In this document: in pieces, positions 45,774 through 53,185 of the stretch
How positions within the stretch are numbered: the first letter of the stretch is position 1
How the letters are laid out: the number at the start of each line of letters is the position of its first letter
Assembly (NCBI GenBank): GCA_910586585.1
Contig: CAJUKA010000005.1
Coordinates: 1 to 64,000, forward strand
Length of the DNA stretch: 64,000 nt
Source of the DNA: an uncultured Lachnospiraceae bacterium
GTDB taxonomy: Bacteria > Bacillota > Clostridia > Lachnospirales > Lachnospiraceae
Direction of reading: 5' to 3'
The notes under the pieces: generated by a model
Told to the model about the DNA's origin: nothing
The model's database searches: none
What the model saw: the letters and a program-made list of their open reading frames with translations, nothing else
Program-made: the position numbers and the translations under genes

Positions 45774-46381
45774 ATAAAAAGCAGCTTTCAGAGCATATTG
45801 GAAACATTGATGACAAACTTGTTCAACAAGCAGAGCAGATTCCTAATTATGTCATGCGGAATCGGAAAAAGAGAATAAAACAACTTTTAGCAACTGCGGC
45901 TGTTCTGATAATAATGTTTTCCAGTTTTAGTGTTGGCGCAATGGCTTTTTCCCGCAAAATCATTGTAGAAGTGCCAGTAGCACAAGAAATTATAGAATTA
46001 GAGGGAATCAATCTTTCACTAATACTTCCCGATAGTTGGAAAGGTCAATATGTGGTAGAAAAGAATGGGCAGAACTATATTGTTTATCATTTGCAGAGCA
46101 AAAAAAATGTCAGTGATAGAATAAGCCCGTGGGACGGCGGTGTCCTTTTTACGATTGTCTGCTACGAAGAAGCTATGACAGAAGAACAATTCATAGAAAA
46201 TGGTCTTGATTTCACGGCGTATCGATATATTTTAGCGACAAGTAACAAGACATATGTTCTTCATTATGCGAGTGATGTACAGTATGACCCAGAGAATGAA
46301 GAACAGGAAATAGCATATATTAAAATGATGTCTGAAATTAAAGATATTCAGTTTGTGGTTGATGATGTATTCGGGAAGTAA
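45770..46381 (+). CDS. Probable membrane anti-sigma factor
   Basis: 203 residues. A basic cytoplasmic N-terminus (1-37; NRKKRIKQ) precedes one membrane helix (about 38-60), then an extracytoplasmic domain (about 65-203) with LSLILPDSWKGQYVVEKNGQ. Topology and the ATGA overlap with the sigma gene fit an anti-sigma that holds the sigma factor until an outside signal is sensed. It lacks a recognisable zinc HxxxCxxC motif. Confidence 0.7.
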   Translation: MNKKQLSEHIGNIDDKLVQQAEQIPNYVMRNRKKRIKQLLATAAVLIIMFSSFSVGAMAFSRKIIVEVPVAQEIIELEGINLSLILPDSWKGQYVVEKNGQNYIVYHLQSKKNVSDRISPWDGGVLFTIVCYEEAMTEEQFIENGLDFTAYRYILATSNKTYVLHYASDVQYDPENEEQEIAYIKMMSEIKDIQFVVDDVFGK

Positions 46382-46467
46382 CTATCAAAGAACAGCCTGC
46401 AATGGACATTTTATATGTCAGTTGTATAAGGGTTAAAAATGCGATGAAAGAAAGGAGTGCTACAAGC

Positions 46468-47241
46468 ATGAACAAGAAGAAAATTATGGTATGTATTGGT
46501 GTTATTAGTGTCGTTATTATAGTTGTTATAGCGGTACTTTTTCTTACATTAACAAAAAAACAAATGGTTTTTGTTTCAGGCGGATTATTTGTGTCCACAA
46601 ATCAAGATGTTTCAGAAATGGTTCTACGGGAAGCAGAAGTTTCAGAATATGATTCACCCTATATTGGCATAATCGAATCTGCCGTCAGTAGAACGAAAGA
46701 ACCGAGCGTGGAGCTTCAATCAAACTTCGGATGCATTGGTTCTGAAATAATATTTAATGGTAATGGTATTGCCGTCAATCTGAATGGACAATGGATACAA
46801 TTTGTGCCAAAAGAACCTGCCGATTTAAATAGTATTATACAATCTGAACAGGCTGTATATGAAGAAGAGGTGGCAGCATTTATCAAAAATGTTTCGGCTG
46901 ATAATATCACAGTTGATATTGTAGAATACATCATAGACACGAACAAGGAAAGGATAAAGGAACTGAAAATATCAGAGGAGGATATGCCAGATGGCTACTA
47001 TATTTTTAACTCAGATGAGGAAGTAATCATATGGAAATGTAATGCAGAAACAGTTTATACATTTATTGATTGGAATGGAGATTTTACGGGATCAGAGTCT
47101 CCAGAGGAATATACGACAACAGATATTGAAGAATTTCAAAAATACATAGAAACCTATGATAATGGAGAGCCTAAAATGCCATTTTTCTTTATAATTGAAA
47201 ACGGATATATTAAACAGATTATTGAGAAGCCTTTTGCATAA
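46468..47241 (+). CDS. Single-helix membrane-anchored hypothetical protein
   Basis: About 257 residues from ATG 46468, which has AAAGGAG upstream. A single N-terminal hydrophobic helix (IMVCIGVISVVIIVVIAVLF) anchors an acidic external domain of about 225 residues with no recognised motif. It follows the sigma/anti-sigma pair in the same direction and may be part of that regulon. Confidence 0.6.
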   Translation: MNKKKIMVCIGVISVVIIVVIAVLFLTLTKKQMVFVSGGLFVSTNQDVSEMVLREAEVSEYDSPYIGIIESAVSRTKEPSVELQSNFGCIGSEIIFNGNGIAVNLNGQWIQFVPKEPADLNSIIQSEQAVYEEEVAAFIKNVSADNITVDIVEYIIDTNKERIKELKISEEDMPDGYYIFNSDEEVIIWKCNAETVYTFIDWNGDFTGSESPEEYTTTDIEEFQKYIETYDNGEPKMPFFFIIENGYIKQIIEKPFA

Positions 47242-47270
47242 TGAAATTAATAAAAGCAGGAGGAATTACT

Positions 47271-47720
47271 ATGGCTTGCACAGAAGCATACAAGGAACAT
47301 ATTGAATACACATTTAACGCCTTTTGCAGAGTAATTATACGCTATGCCGCTATCAACGCATGGCGTGACAGGGATAAACGGCAGCAAAGGGAAATATCTC
47401 TTGAATATTTCACAGAAGAAAAGTTTTACCCATTCAGTACGACAGATAACTATTTCATAGCCCCCTACAAGCAATATCCAGTTTTGATGTGCGGTCAGAG
47501 GGTTATCCTTACAAACGGGAATCTTGCAGCCGCTTTGTCCTCTCTGTCGGAGAAAAAGAGGGAAATCATTTACCTTTACTTTTTCGGGAATTACACACAG
47601 CGGGAAATGTACGGACTCTGCCGGAGTACGACCGGATATCAGATACACAGGACTTTACAGCTTTTGCACAAAGAAATGGAGGTGCTTTCACATGGGGAAT
47701 CCGAACTTTTTACCCTATGA
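47271..47720 (+). CDS. Sigma-70-like regulator of Tn916/Tn1549-type elements
   Basis: About 149 residues from ATG 47271 (AGGAGG upstream). The C-terminal half, LSSLSEKKREIIYLYFFGNY followed by TQREMYGLCRSTTGYQIHR, is a region-4-like helix-turn-helix. Small sigma-like proteins of this kind sit in the regulatory region of conjugative transposons, next to a short HTH gene as here. It overlaps the next gene by 29 bases. Its 5' part is duplicated as a stub at 44340. Confidence 0.75.
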   Translation: MACTEAYKEHIEYTFNAFCRVIIRYAAINAWRDRDKRQQREISLEYFTEEKFYPFSTTDNYFIAPYKQYPVLMCGQRVILTNGNLAAALSSLSEKKREIIYLYFFGNYTQREMYGLCRSTTGYQIHRTLQLLHKEMEVLSHGESELFTL

Positions 47721-47916
47721 AACGATTGTCCGGGCGACCAGCGGCGAGCTGGAAGCCATTGACGAGGTTTTACAGCATTGCAGCAAGCGCATCCGAATCG
47801 CTGCCATTGAAAACGGGCATATTGACAGGGATACCGAGGACAGTATAAAATCCCGGATTGTTGCCGCATTGTTCAAGTTCAGTTTTGATGAACAGCCATA
47901 CATCAAAACTGAATAA
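47692..47916 (+). CDS. Short helix-turn-helix protein of an integrative element
   Basis: About 74 residues from ATG 47692, with GGAGGTG 12 bases upstream. It contains NFLPYETIVRATSGELEAID and VLQHCSKRI, the pattern of the HTH_16-type proteins that follow the sigma-like gene in Tn916/Tn1549-type elements. The ordered pair sigma-like gene then HTH gene is the clearest sign that this region descends from such an element. No excisionase or intact integrase follows. Confidence 0.7.
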   Translation: MGNPNFLPYETIVRATSGELEAIDEVLQHCSKRIRIAAIENGHIDRDTEDSIKSRIVAALFKFSFDEQPYIKTE

Positions 47917-48139
47917 CCGCCGCCACTTTGGCAAAATCCCTGCTTGCGGCACTAAAGGTATTGACACCGTGCTGGGAAGCCTTCCGGACCAGCTTGAGAC
48001 GATGGGGAATACTGCATAGATAAACTGGATTATTTTTATGCAGCATACAGCAACATTGTATTGGTGGCAGTATTCCTTATTGTTGGGAAAATAATTACGA
48101 AATCTCGCAATTAACTGATTAGTCATAAGAAATGCGTGG

Positions 48140-48294
48140 GTTACTTTTCACACCCGCGCCATGCACTTGCTGCATGGCGTCGGAGCAAGCGCCAAAATGC
48201 GTGCTTTTTAGCATTTTGTGTGCATCAGTTGTTGCAATTCACACTGAAATCGTTGTAAATGTATGTGAAATCTAGCATATGTGTGAATTGTAAC
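48140..48294 (+). mobile_element. 155-bp MITE, copy 2
   Basis: Begins GTTACTTTTCACAC and ends GTGTGAATTGTAAC. A perfect 8-bp target duplication flanks it: ATGCGTGG at 48132-48139 and again at 48295-48302. Compared with copy 3 it differs at about seven positions, all in the right half; the first 88 bases are identical. It has no coding capacity and ends about 40 bases before the promoter of the antitoxin RNA. Confidence 0.9.
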
Positions 48295-48334
48295 ATGCGT
48301 GGAAATGATTTTTTATAAAAAGAACGGATACAGC

Positions 48335-48363
48335 TTGCAATCATGGATACAAAATGATATAGT
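48335..48363 (+). promoter_or_regulatory. Promoter of the antisense (antitoxin) RNA
   Basis: TTGCAA (48335-48340), a 17-base spacer and TATAGT (48358-48363) predict a start near 48370, facing the toxin gene's 3' end. Confidence 0.7.
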
Positions 48364-48369
48364 ATAGAC

Positions 48370-48464
48370 ATAAAAGGAACAACCGCCCACAAAGTGGTTG
48401 ACCTCCAAGGTTAGATAATAAGCCTACCTGATCCGCCAAGATACAAGGTAGGCTTATTTATTTT
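48370..48464 (+). ncRNA. Candidate type I antitoxin RNA
   Basis: From the predicted start near 48370 the transcript would form a small hairpin (CCGCCCAC..GTGG) and end at a strong terminator: AATAAGCCTACC (48417-48428) pairs with GGTAGGCTTATT (48447-48458), then TATTTT. Its 3' end overlaps the stop codon and 3' end of the holin-like toxin gene on the other strand, the TxpA/RatA-type arrangement. The hairpin can also end the toxin mRNA. Confidence 0.6.
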
Positions 48465-48553
48465 CGCTTATTATTCCTATCTATATAGGTAAGCAGTGCA
48501 ATTAAGAAGTTACCACCAAAAAACAACAGACTCAAAATCTCGTATGTACTCAT
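48458..48553 (-). CDS. Holin-like type I toxin
   Basis: A 31-residue peptide, MSTYEILSLLFFGGNFLIA followed by LLTYIDRNNKRK: one membrane helix and a basic tail, the pattern of the putative holin-like toxin family (Hol_Tox) in Firmicutes. ATG 48553 has GGGAGGTGG seven bases upstream; the longer 78-residue frame to 48694 has no support. Such peptides insert in the membrane when their antisense RNA is lacking. The antisense RNA gene overlaps its 3' end. Confidence 0.75.
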   Translation of the reverse strand: MSTYEILSLLFFGGNFLIALLTYIDRNNKRK

Positions 48554-48623
48554 TGCACCACCTCCCTTCTTTTTCAAGTTAGGGAGGCTTTCCACCCTGC
48601 AACACGATTGTTCCATGTAGAAG

Positions 48624-48652
48624 ATTTTATCACATATTGTCTGACAGCACAA
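48624..48652 (-). promoter_or_regulatory. Promoter of the holin-like toxin
   Basis: On the minus strand, TTGTGC (48647-48652), a 17-base spacer and TAAAAT (48624-48629) predict a start near 48617, giving a leader of about 64 bases before the toxin ATG. Confidence 0.5.
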
Positions 48653-48783
48653 TATTATTCCAGTCAGTAGCAACAAATTTTTACACTTTGCCAAAATCCA
48701 TGTTTTTTTCTGTTATACTGTCCCATGGCGTATCTGACAAATGGATTCTGTCAGTTGTGGCTCCTAAAAGAGTATTGTTATGA

Positions 48784-48902
48784 GTCGCTATACAGCCCTT
48801 AATCATAGACCATGACACATGGGAGCGTGTGCAGGAGCTACGCAAGCAGCGCAAACGCCTAACCGCTATGATGAAGTGGGCTTGTTCTCTGGCTTGCTCT
48901 AA
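48784..48902 (+). pseudogene. Large serine recombinase fragment, frameshifted
   Basis: After TGA 48781 the frame reads PLIIDHDTWERVQELRKQ then RKR, the end of the recombinase domain of Tn1549-type large serine recombinases. Near 48868 the match moves to another frame (DEVGLFSGLL), which hits TAA at 48900. Catalytic and zinc-ribbon parts are absent. This is likely the wreck of the integrase of the element whose regulatory genes survive at 47271-47916. Confidence 0.65.
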
Positions 48903-48993
48903 ACAAAGTTTTTGCTCTTCAGTCCATTTCAGTCTTGAAATCAGTTTTTACTTTTTCCGCTGATACAAGTTTGACCATCAATGCAAAATATCC

Positions 48994-49148
48994 GTTACTT
49001 TTCACACCCGCGCCATGCACTTGCTGCATGGCGTCGGAGCAAGCGCCAAAATGCGTGCTTTTTAGCATTTTGTGTGCATCAATTGTTGCAATTCACACCG
49101 AAATCGTTGTAAGTATATGTGAAATCTGGCGTAAGTGTGAATTGTAAC
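48994..49148 (+). mobile_element. 155-bp MITE, copy 3
   Basis: Begins GTTACTTTTCACAC and ends GTGTGAATTGTAAC, with a perfect 8-bp target duplication AAATATCC at 48986-48993 and 49149-49156. It matches the reverse complement of copy 1 at all but one base. Internally, GCCATGCA/TGCATGGC and CAAAATGC/GCATTTTG form stems, and GTTGCAATTCACAC is an extra near-copy of the terminal repeat. It ends 87 bases before the TtcA-LarE gene. Confidence 0.9.
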
Positions 49149-49235
49149 AAATATCCCCTTGTCAATGCAAGGTATTCTGTATTATTATAGTAGGAAAAGA
49201 TTTGTCAATGCAAGGCACGGAGGTACAATAAGGAT

Positions 49236-50978
49236 ATGACACAAAGCGCAGAAAACGACAAAACGTATTTGGAAATAGAACAGGATTTAAGAAAAAGATT
49301 TCGCAAAAATATTTGGTGCAGGTTTACGAAGGCAATACGGGATTATGACCTTGTTCAGGAAGGTGACAAAATTGCGGTCTGTATCTCAGGCGGCAAGGAT
49401 TCAATGCTGATGGCAAAACTTTTTCAAGAGTTAAAAAGACATAACAAATTTGAATTTGATGTGGAATTTCTGGTGATGGATCCAGGTTATCAGACTAGGA
49501 ACAGGGAATTGATAGGGCAGAATGCAGCACGTTTGAATATTCCACTGACAATTTTTGAGTCCGATATTTTTGAGTCTGTATATCATATCGAAAATTCACC
49601 CTGTTATCTGTGTGCCAGAATGCGAAGAGGTCATTTGTACAGCAAGGCAAAGGAGCTGGGATGCAATAAAATTGCACTGGGGCATCACTTTGACGATGTG
49701 ATAGAAACAATATTGATGGGAATGCTGTATGGAGCGCAGGTTCAGACAATGATGCCAAAGCTTCACAGTACAAATTTCGAGGGAATGGAACTGATACGCC
49801 CGATGTATTTGATTCGGGAAGAGCATATTAAGGCATGGCGTGACTATAACTGTCTGAACTTTTTGCAGTGTGCATGTAAATTTACAGAAAATAGTACGTT
49901 TCGCGGTGACTTGGAAAATACATCAAAACGTCGGGAGATCAAGCAGTTGATCCGCCAGCTCAGGAGCATTAATCCTTTTGTGGAAAACAATATTTTTAAA
50001 AGTGTGGAGAATGTAAATTTAAGTACGATTATTGCATATAAACAGGACGGCGTCCGACACCACTTTTTGGATACATATGTTTGCTTGAATAGAAGTCAGC
50101 CAGAGAATATCTGCGGCATATCTGAAGTACCGCAAAGTGAAGAATCATTATTGGATATTGACCCAGAGCAAAATACCAAGCTGGCGGAATTAAAAGCATA
50201 TCTGCGGAAACTTGGAAGTGTGGCAGTAGCGTTTTCAAGCGGCGTGGATTCAGCATTTTTGCTAAAAGTTGCACATGATACACTAGGAGATAAGGCGATT
50301 GCAATTACGGCAAAGTCCTGTGTTTTTCCAGAAAGAGAATATGCAGAAGCAGAAGCGTTTTGCCAAAAAGAGGGAATTATTCAATATATTTATGAAGCAG
50401 ATGAATTTGCAATAGAAGGATTTGCTGCGAATCCGCCAAACCGCTGTTATCTCTGCAAAAAGGACCTTTTTAGCGGAATTGTCGAGATTGCTAAAAAGCA
50501 TGGGATATGGCATGTGGCAGAAGGGTCCAATATGGATGATTTGGGGGATTATCGCCCTGGATTGCAGGCGATTGCAGAACTTGGAATAAAGAGTCCGCTT
50601 CGAGAGGTTGGTTTTTATAAAAAAGAAATCAGGGAAGCGTCAAAAAACTATCAGCTTTCTGTATGGGACAAGCCATCGTATGCTTGTTTGGCATCACGTT
50701 TTGCATATGGTGAAATGATTACAAAACAAAAGCTCTGTATGGTTGAAAAGGCAGAACAGTTTTTGATAGATTTGGGATTTCGCCAGATGCGTGTTCGAAT
50801 ACATGGAATGCTTGCAAGAATTGAGGTTTGTGAAGACGACTTTGAACGCATAATGCATAAAGATATCCGGACAAAAATTGTGGAGGAATTAAAAGCATGT
50901 GGATTTCATTATGTGACATTTGATTTGCAGGGGTATCGCATGGGAAGTATGAATGAGGTATTAGATGGAAAGGGGTAG
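49236..50978 (+). CDS. TtcA-like and LarE-like double PP-loop fusion protein
   Basis: A 580-residue protein joining two ATP-pyrophosphatase domains. The N-terminal half (about 1-290) is TtcA/TilS-like: PP-loop SGGKDSM (51-57), CYLCARM (about C120, C123), GHHFDDVIETILMGMLYG and a later CACKF, the residues that bind a cluster in tRNA 2-thiocytidine synthases. The C-terminal half (about 310-580) is LarE-like: SSGVDS (334-339), RCYLCKKDLF (about 403), AEGSNMDDLGDYRPG and YACLASRFAYG (C484). LarE donates sulfur to the nickel-pincer cofactor of lactate racemase. Each half is near full length and the fusion has no visible break. Both may act in sulfur transfer; larB/larC are absent here. Confidence 0.85.
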   Translation: MTQSAENDKTYLEIEQDLRKRFRKNIWCRFTKAIRDYDLVQEGDKIAVCISGGKDSMLMAKLFQELKRHNKFEFDVEFLVMDPGYQTRNRELIGQNAARLNIPLTIFESDIFESVYHIENSPCYLCARMRRGHLYSKAKELGCNKIALGHHFDDVIETILMGMLYGAQVQTMMPKLHSTNFEGMELIRPMYLIREEHIKAWRDYNCLNFLQCACKFTENSTFRGDLENTSKRREIKQLIRQLRSINPFVENNIFKSVENVNLSTIIAYKQDGVRHHFLDTYVCLNRSQPENICGISEVPQSEESLLDIDPEQNTKLAELKAYLRKLGSVAVAFSSGVDSAFLLKVAHDTLGDKAIAITAKSCVFPEREYAEAEAFCQKEGIIQYIYEADEFAIEGFAANPPNRCYLCKKDLFSGIVEIAKKHGIWHVAEGSNMDDLGDYRPGLQAIAELGIKSPLREVGFYKKEIREASKNYQLSVWDKPSYACLASRFAYGEMITKQKLCMVEKAEQFLIDLGFRQMRVRIHGMLARIEVCEDDFERIMHKDIRTKIVEELKACGFHYVTFDLQGYRMGSMNEVLDGKG

Positions 50979-50987
50979 GTTTGCAGG

Positions 50988-51749
50988 ATGTTGAATCAAT
51001 TTTCAAGAACGGAGCTTTTGGTGGGGGCAGAAGGAATGCAAAAACTTTGCAATGCCCGAATAGCAGTTTTTGGCATTGGCGGAGTAGGCGGATATACGGT
51101 GGAGGCGCTTGCGCGCAGCGGCATTGGTACACTGGATTTGATTGATGATGACAAAGTTTGTCTTACGAATTTGAATCGTCAGATTATTGCGGTACACAGT
51201 ACAATTGGAAAATATAAAGTTGATGTGGCGCGGGATAGAATTCTTGACATCAATCCAGACGCCAAAGTAAATTGTTACAAGGTATTTTATACACCAGAGA
51301 CAGCAGACCAGTTTGATTTTTCACAGTATGATTATGTAGTGGACGCAATTGATACGGTGTCTGGCAAAATTCAGCTTGTATTGCAGGCAGAGGCGGCCAA
51401 GGTCCCTATTATCAGTTCTATGGGGGCGGGTAACAAGATGGATGCCACTGCTTTCAAAATAGCGGACATATACAAAACAAGCGTTTGCCCTCTGGCAAAA
51501 GTAATGCGTCATGAGCTAAAAAATAGGGGAATTAAAGCGCTAAAAGTAGTTTATTCAGAGGAGACACCCATCATTCCCTTTAATGATGCCAAGGTTTCAA
51601 GGGAAGACACTGCTAGGAGTTTGGAGGAAAACACAGATACATCTGTCAGAAAGAAACGGATACCAGGAAGCAATGCGTTTGTGCCGTCTGTGGCAGGGTT
51701 GATTATAGCCAGTGAAGTGATAAAAGATATCTTGGATGAATTCAAATAG
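50988..51749 (+). CDS. tcdA: tRNA threonylcarbamoyladenosine dehydratase
   Basis: E1-like ATP-dependent enzyme that cyclises t6A to ct6A in tRNA. The nucleotide motif GIGGVGG (29-35), IDDDKVCLTNLNRQI and VVDAIDTVSGKI are typical of the CsdL/TcdA group, as is SSMGAGNKMD. 253 residues. It starts ten bases after the TtcA-LarE stop, so two tRNA/sulfur-related genes probably share a transcript. The ribosome site is weak. Confidence 0.9.
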   Translation: MLNQFSRTELLVGAEGMQKLCNARIAVFGIGGVGGYTVEALARSGIGTLDLIDDDKVCLTNLNRQIIAVHSTIGKYKVDVARDRILDINPDAKVNCYKVFYTPETADQFDFSQYDYVVDAIDTVSGKIQLVLQAEAAKVPIISSMGAGNKMDATAFKIADIYKTSVCPLAKVMRHELKNRGIKALKVVYSEETPIIPFNDAKVSREDTARSLEENTDTSVRKKRIPGSNAFVPSVAGLIIASEVIKDILDEFK

Positions 51750-51771
51750 AGGGCGTATTTATTTTTATTTG

Positions 51772-51795
51772 TGCCGCCCAAAAGCGGCAAGGAGG
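51772..51795 (+). promoter_or_regulatory. Hairpin directly before the Shine-Dalgarno of the DUF815 gene
   Basis: TGCCGC (51772-51777) pairs with GCGGCA (51784-51789), and GGAGG follows at 51791-51795. TTTTTATTT precedes the stem. The same arrangement occurs before metF (57254-57275). Confidence 0.5.
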
Positions 51796-51801
51796 TTTAT
51801 G

Positions 51802-53124
51802 ATGTACCGTGAGATTGCTAAATTAATCATGTATGGGGACATGGACAAGGATTGTATTTTGTATCAGTTTGGAGAAATATTTCGCCGTTTTGATAACAAT
51901 CAGAGTGCAAAGCCAGAATTAATCAAAGATATTTATACGCAGTTAAAGAGACTTTTAATTGTTGCTACAGACTATGGATTTAATGAGAATCTTTGGCACA
52001 ATTATCTTACATTTTTTCTTGTAACCAATGAAAATCCGTTTAGTATTACTTGTGAAAAAGTAGGCGCGAATGATGGCAGCGTCAATCATTTTGCCAAGAA
52101 TGATTTCAAAGTATTTAAAAATTTATTTGATTATGATTTTTCCGCGATAGAGAGTGCGCTTGGCATTGATTGTTTTTCGCATATTTCCAATTATCAGGCG
52201 ATTGGCAAAAAGGAGCTGATGTACAACAAAAATGTGAGTGAGAAAATCATCAGTTTGAGCAGAGCGCTCGAAGCGGCAGCAGATGAACATGCATTTTTTG
52301 ATTGTGTGACAGCATTTTACAAAGATTTCGGTGTAGGAATGTTTGGACTTAACAAGGCATTTCGCATCAAAGAAAACGCTGCAGGCGGGATTGAATTTCT
52401 TCCAATTAACAATATGGATAAAGTAATGCTGGATGACCTTATCGGTTATGAGATACAAAAAAAGAAGCTGATTGACAATACTAGGGCATTTGTAGAGGGC
52501 AGAAAAGCAAATAACGTCTTATTGTTTGGTGACAGCGGCACAGGAAAGTCTACAAGCGTCAAGGCAATTGTCAATGCGTTTTATCCCCAAGGACTTCGTA
52601 TGATTGAGATTTATAAACATCAATTCAAAGATTTGTCTGGGATTATCGCACAGATCAAGAATCGCAACTATAGATTTGTCATTTATATGGATGATTTATC
52701 ATTTGAGGAGTTTGAGACAGAGTATAAGTTTCTTAAAGCAGTGATCGAAGGCGGGGTGGAGACGAAGCCGGACAATATTTTAATTTATGCAACTTCTAAC
52801 CGCAGGCATTTGATTAAGGAAACTTGGGGTGATCGATCCGATATAGAGGTTGATAATGGAATGCATCGATCGGATACAATGGAAGAGAAGCTTTCTCTTG
52901 TAAATCGTTTTGGTGTAACCATCAACTTCTCGAAACCTTCACAAAAAGAATATTTTCATATTGTGATAGAACTTGCACACAGAATGGGAATCGCGATGAC
53001 AGACGAGGAACTCAAAGCAGAAGCAAACAAGTGGGAATTAAGCCATGGCGGAATCTCAGGACGCACGGCACAGCAGTTTATTAATTATCTTGATGGCCAA
53101 AAAATGATTGTAAAATCTATGTAA
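51802..53124 (+). CDS. DUF815 AAA-type ATPase
   Basis: About 440 residues from ATG 51802, six bases after GGAGG; an adjacent ATG at 51799 is possible. AAA+ features: Walker A GDSGTGKS (about 244-251), Walker B VIYMDDLSFEEFE (about 292-304), sensor ATSNRRH and a C-terminal lid domain. The family has no settled function. It begins about 50 bases after tcdA and is preceded by a compact hairpin that could affect its translation. Confidence 0.85.
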   Translation: MYREIAKLIMYGDMDKDCILYQFGEIFRRFDNNQSAKPELIKDIYTQLKRLLIVATDYGFNENLWHNYLTFFLVTNENPFSITCEKVGANDGSVNHFAKNDFKVFKNLFDYDFSAIESALGIDCFSHISNYQAIGKKELMYNKNVSEKIISLSRALEAAADEHAFFDCVTAFYKDFGVGMFGLNKAFRIKENAAGGIEFLPINNMDKVMLDDLIGYEIQKKKLIDNTRAFVEGRKANNVLLFGDSGTGKSTSVKAIVNAFYPQGLRMIEIYKHQFKDLSGIIAQIKNRNYRFVIYMDDLSFEEFETEYKFLKAVIEGGVETKPDNILIYATSNRRHLIKETWGDRSDIEVDNGMHRSDTMEEKLSLVNRFGVTINFSKPSQKEYFHIVIELAHRMGIAMTDEELKAEANKWELSHGGISGRTAQQFINYLDGQKMIVKSM

Positions 53125-53185
53125 GATAGGTTATAATAGTTTGGAATGGTGTAAAATTTTATTTTAACTTAAGAAAAGGAATCAT

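Noticed and set aside
48554..48694. Longer 78-residue version of the holin-like toxin
   Set aside because: The extra 47 residues lack a ribosome site and cover the toxin's predicted promoter and leader; the 31-residue start has an excellent site.
48140..49148. MITE copies 2 and 3 as ends of one composite transposon
   Set aside because: Each copy has its own, different 8-bp target duplication, showing two separate insertions.
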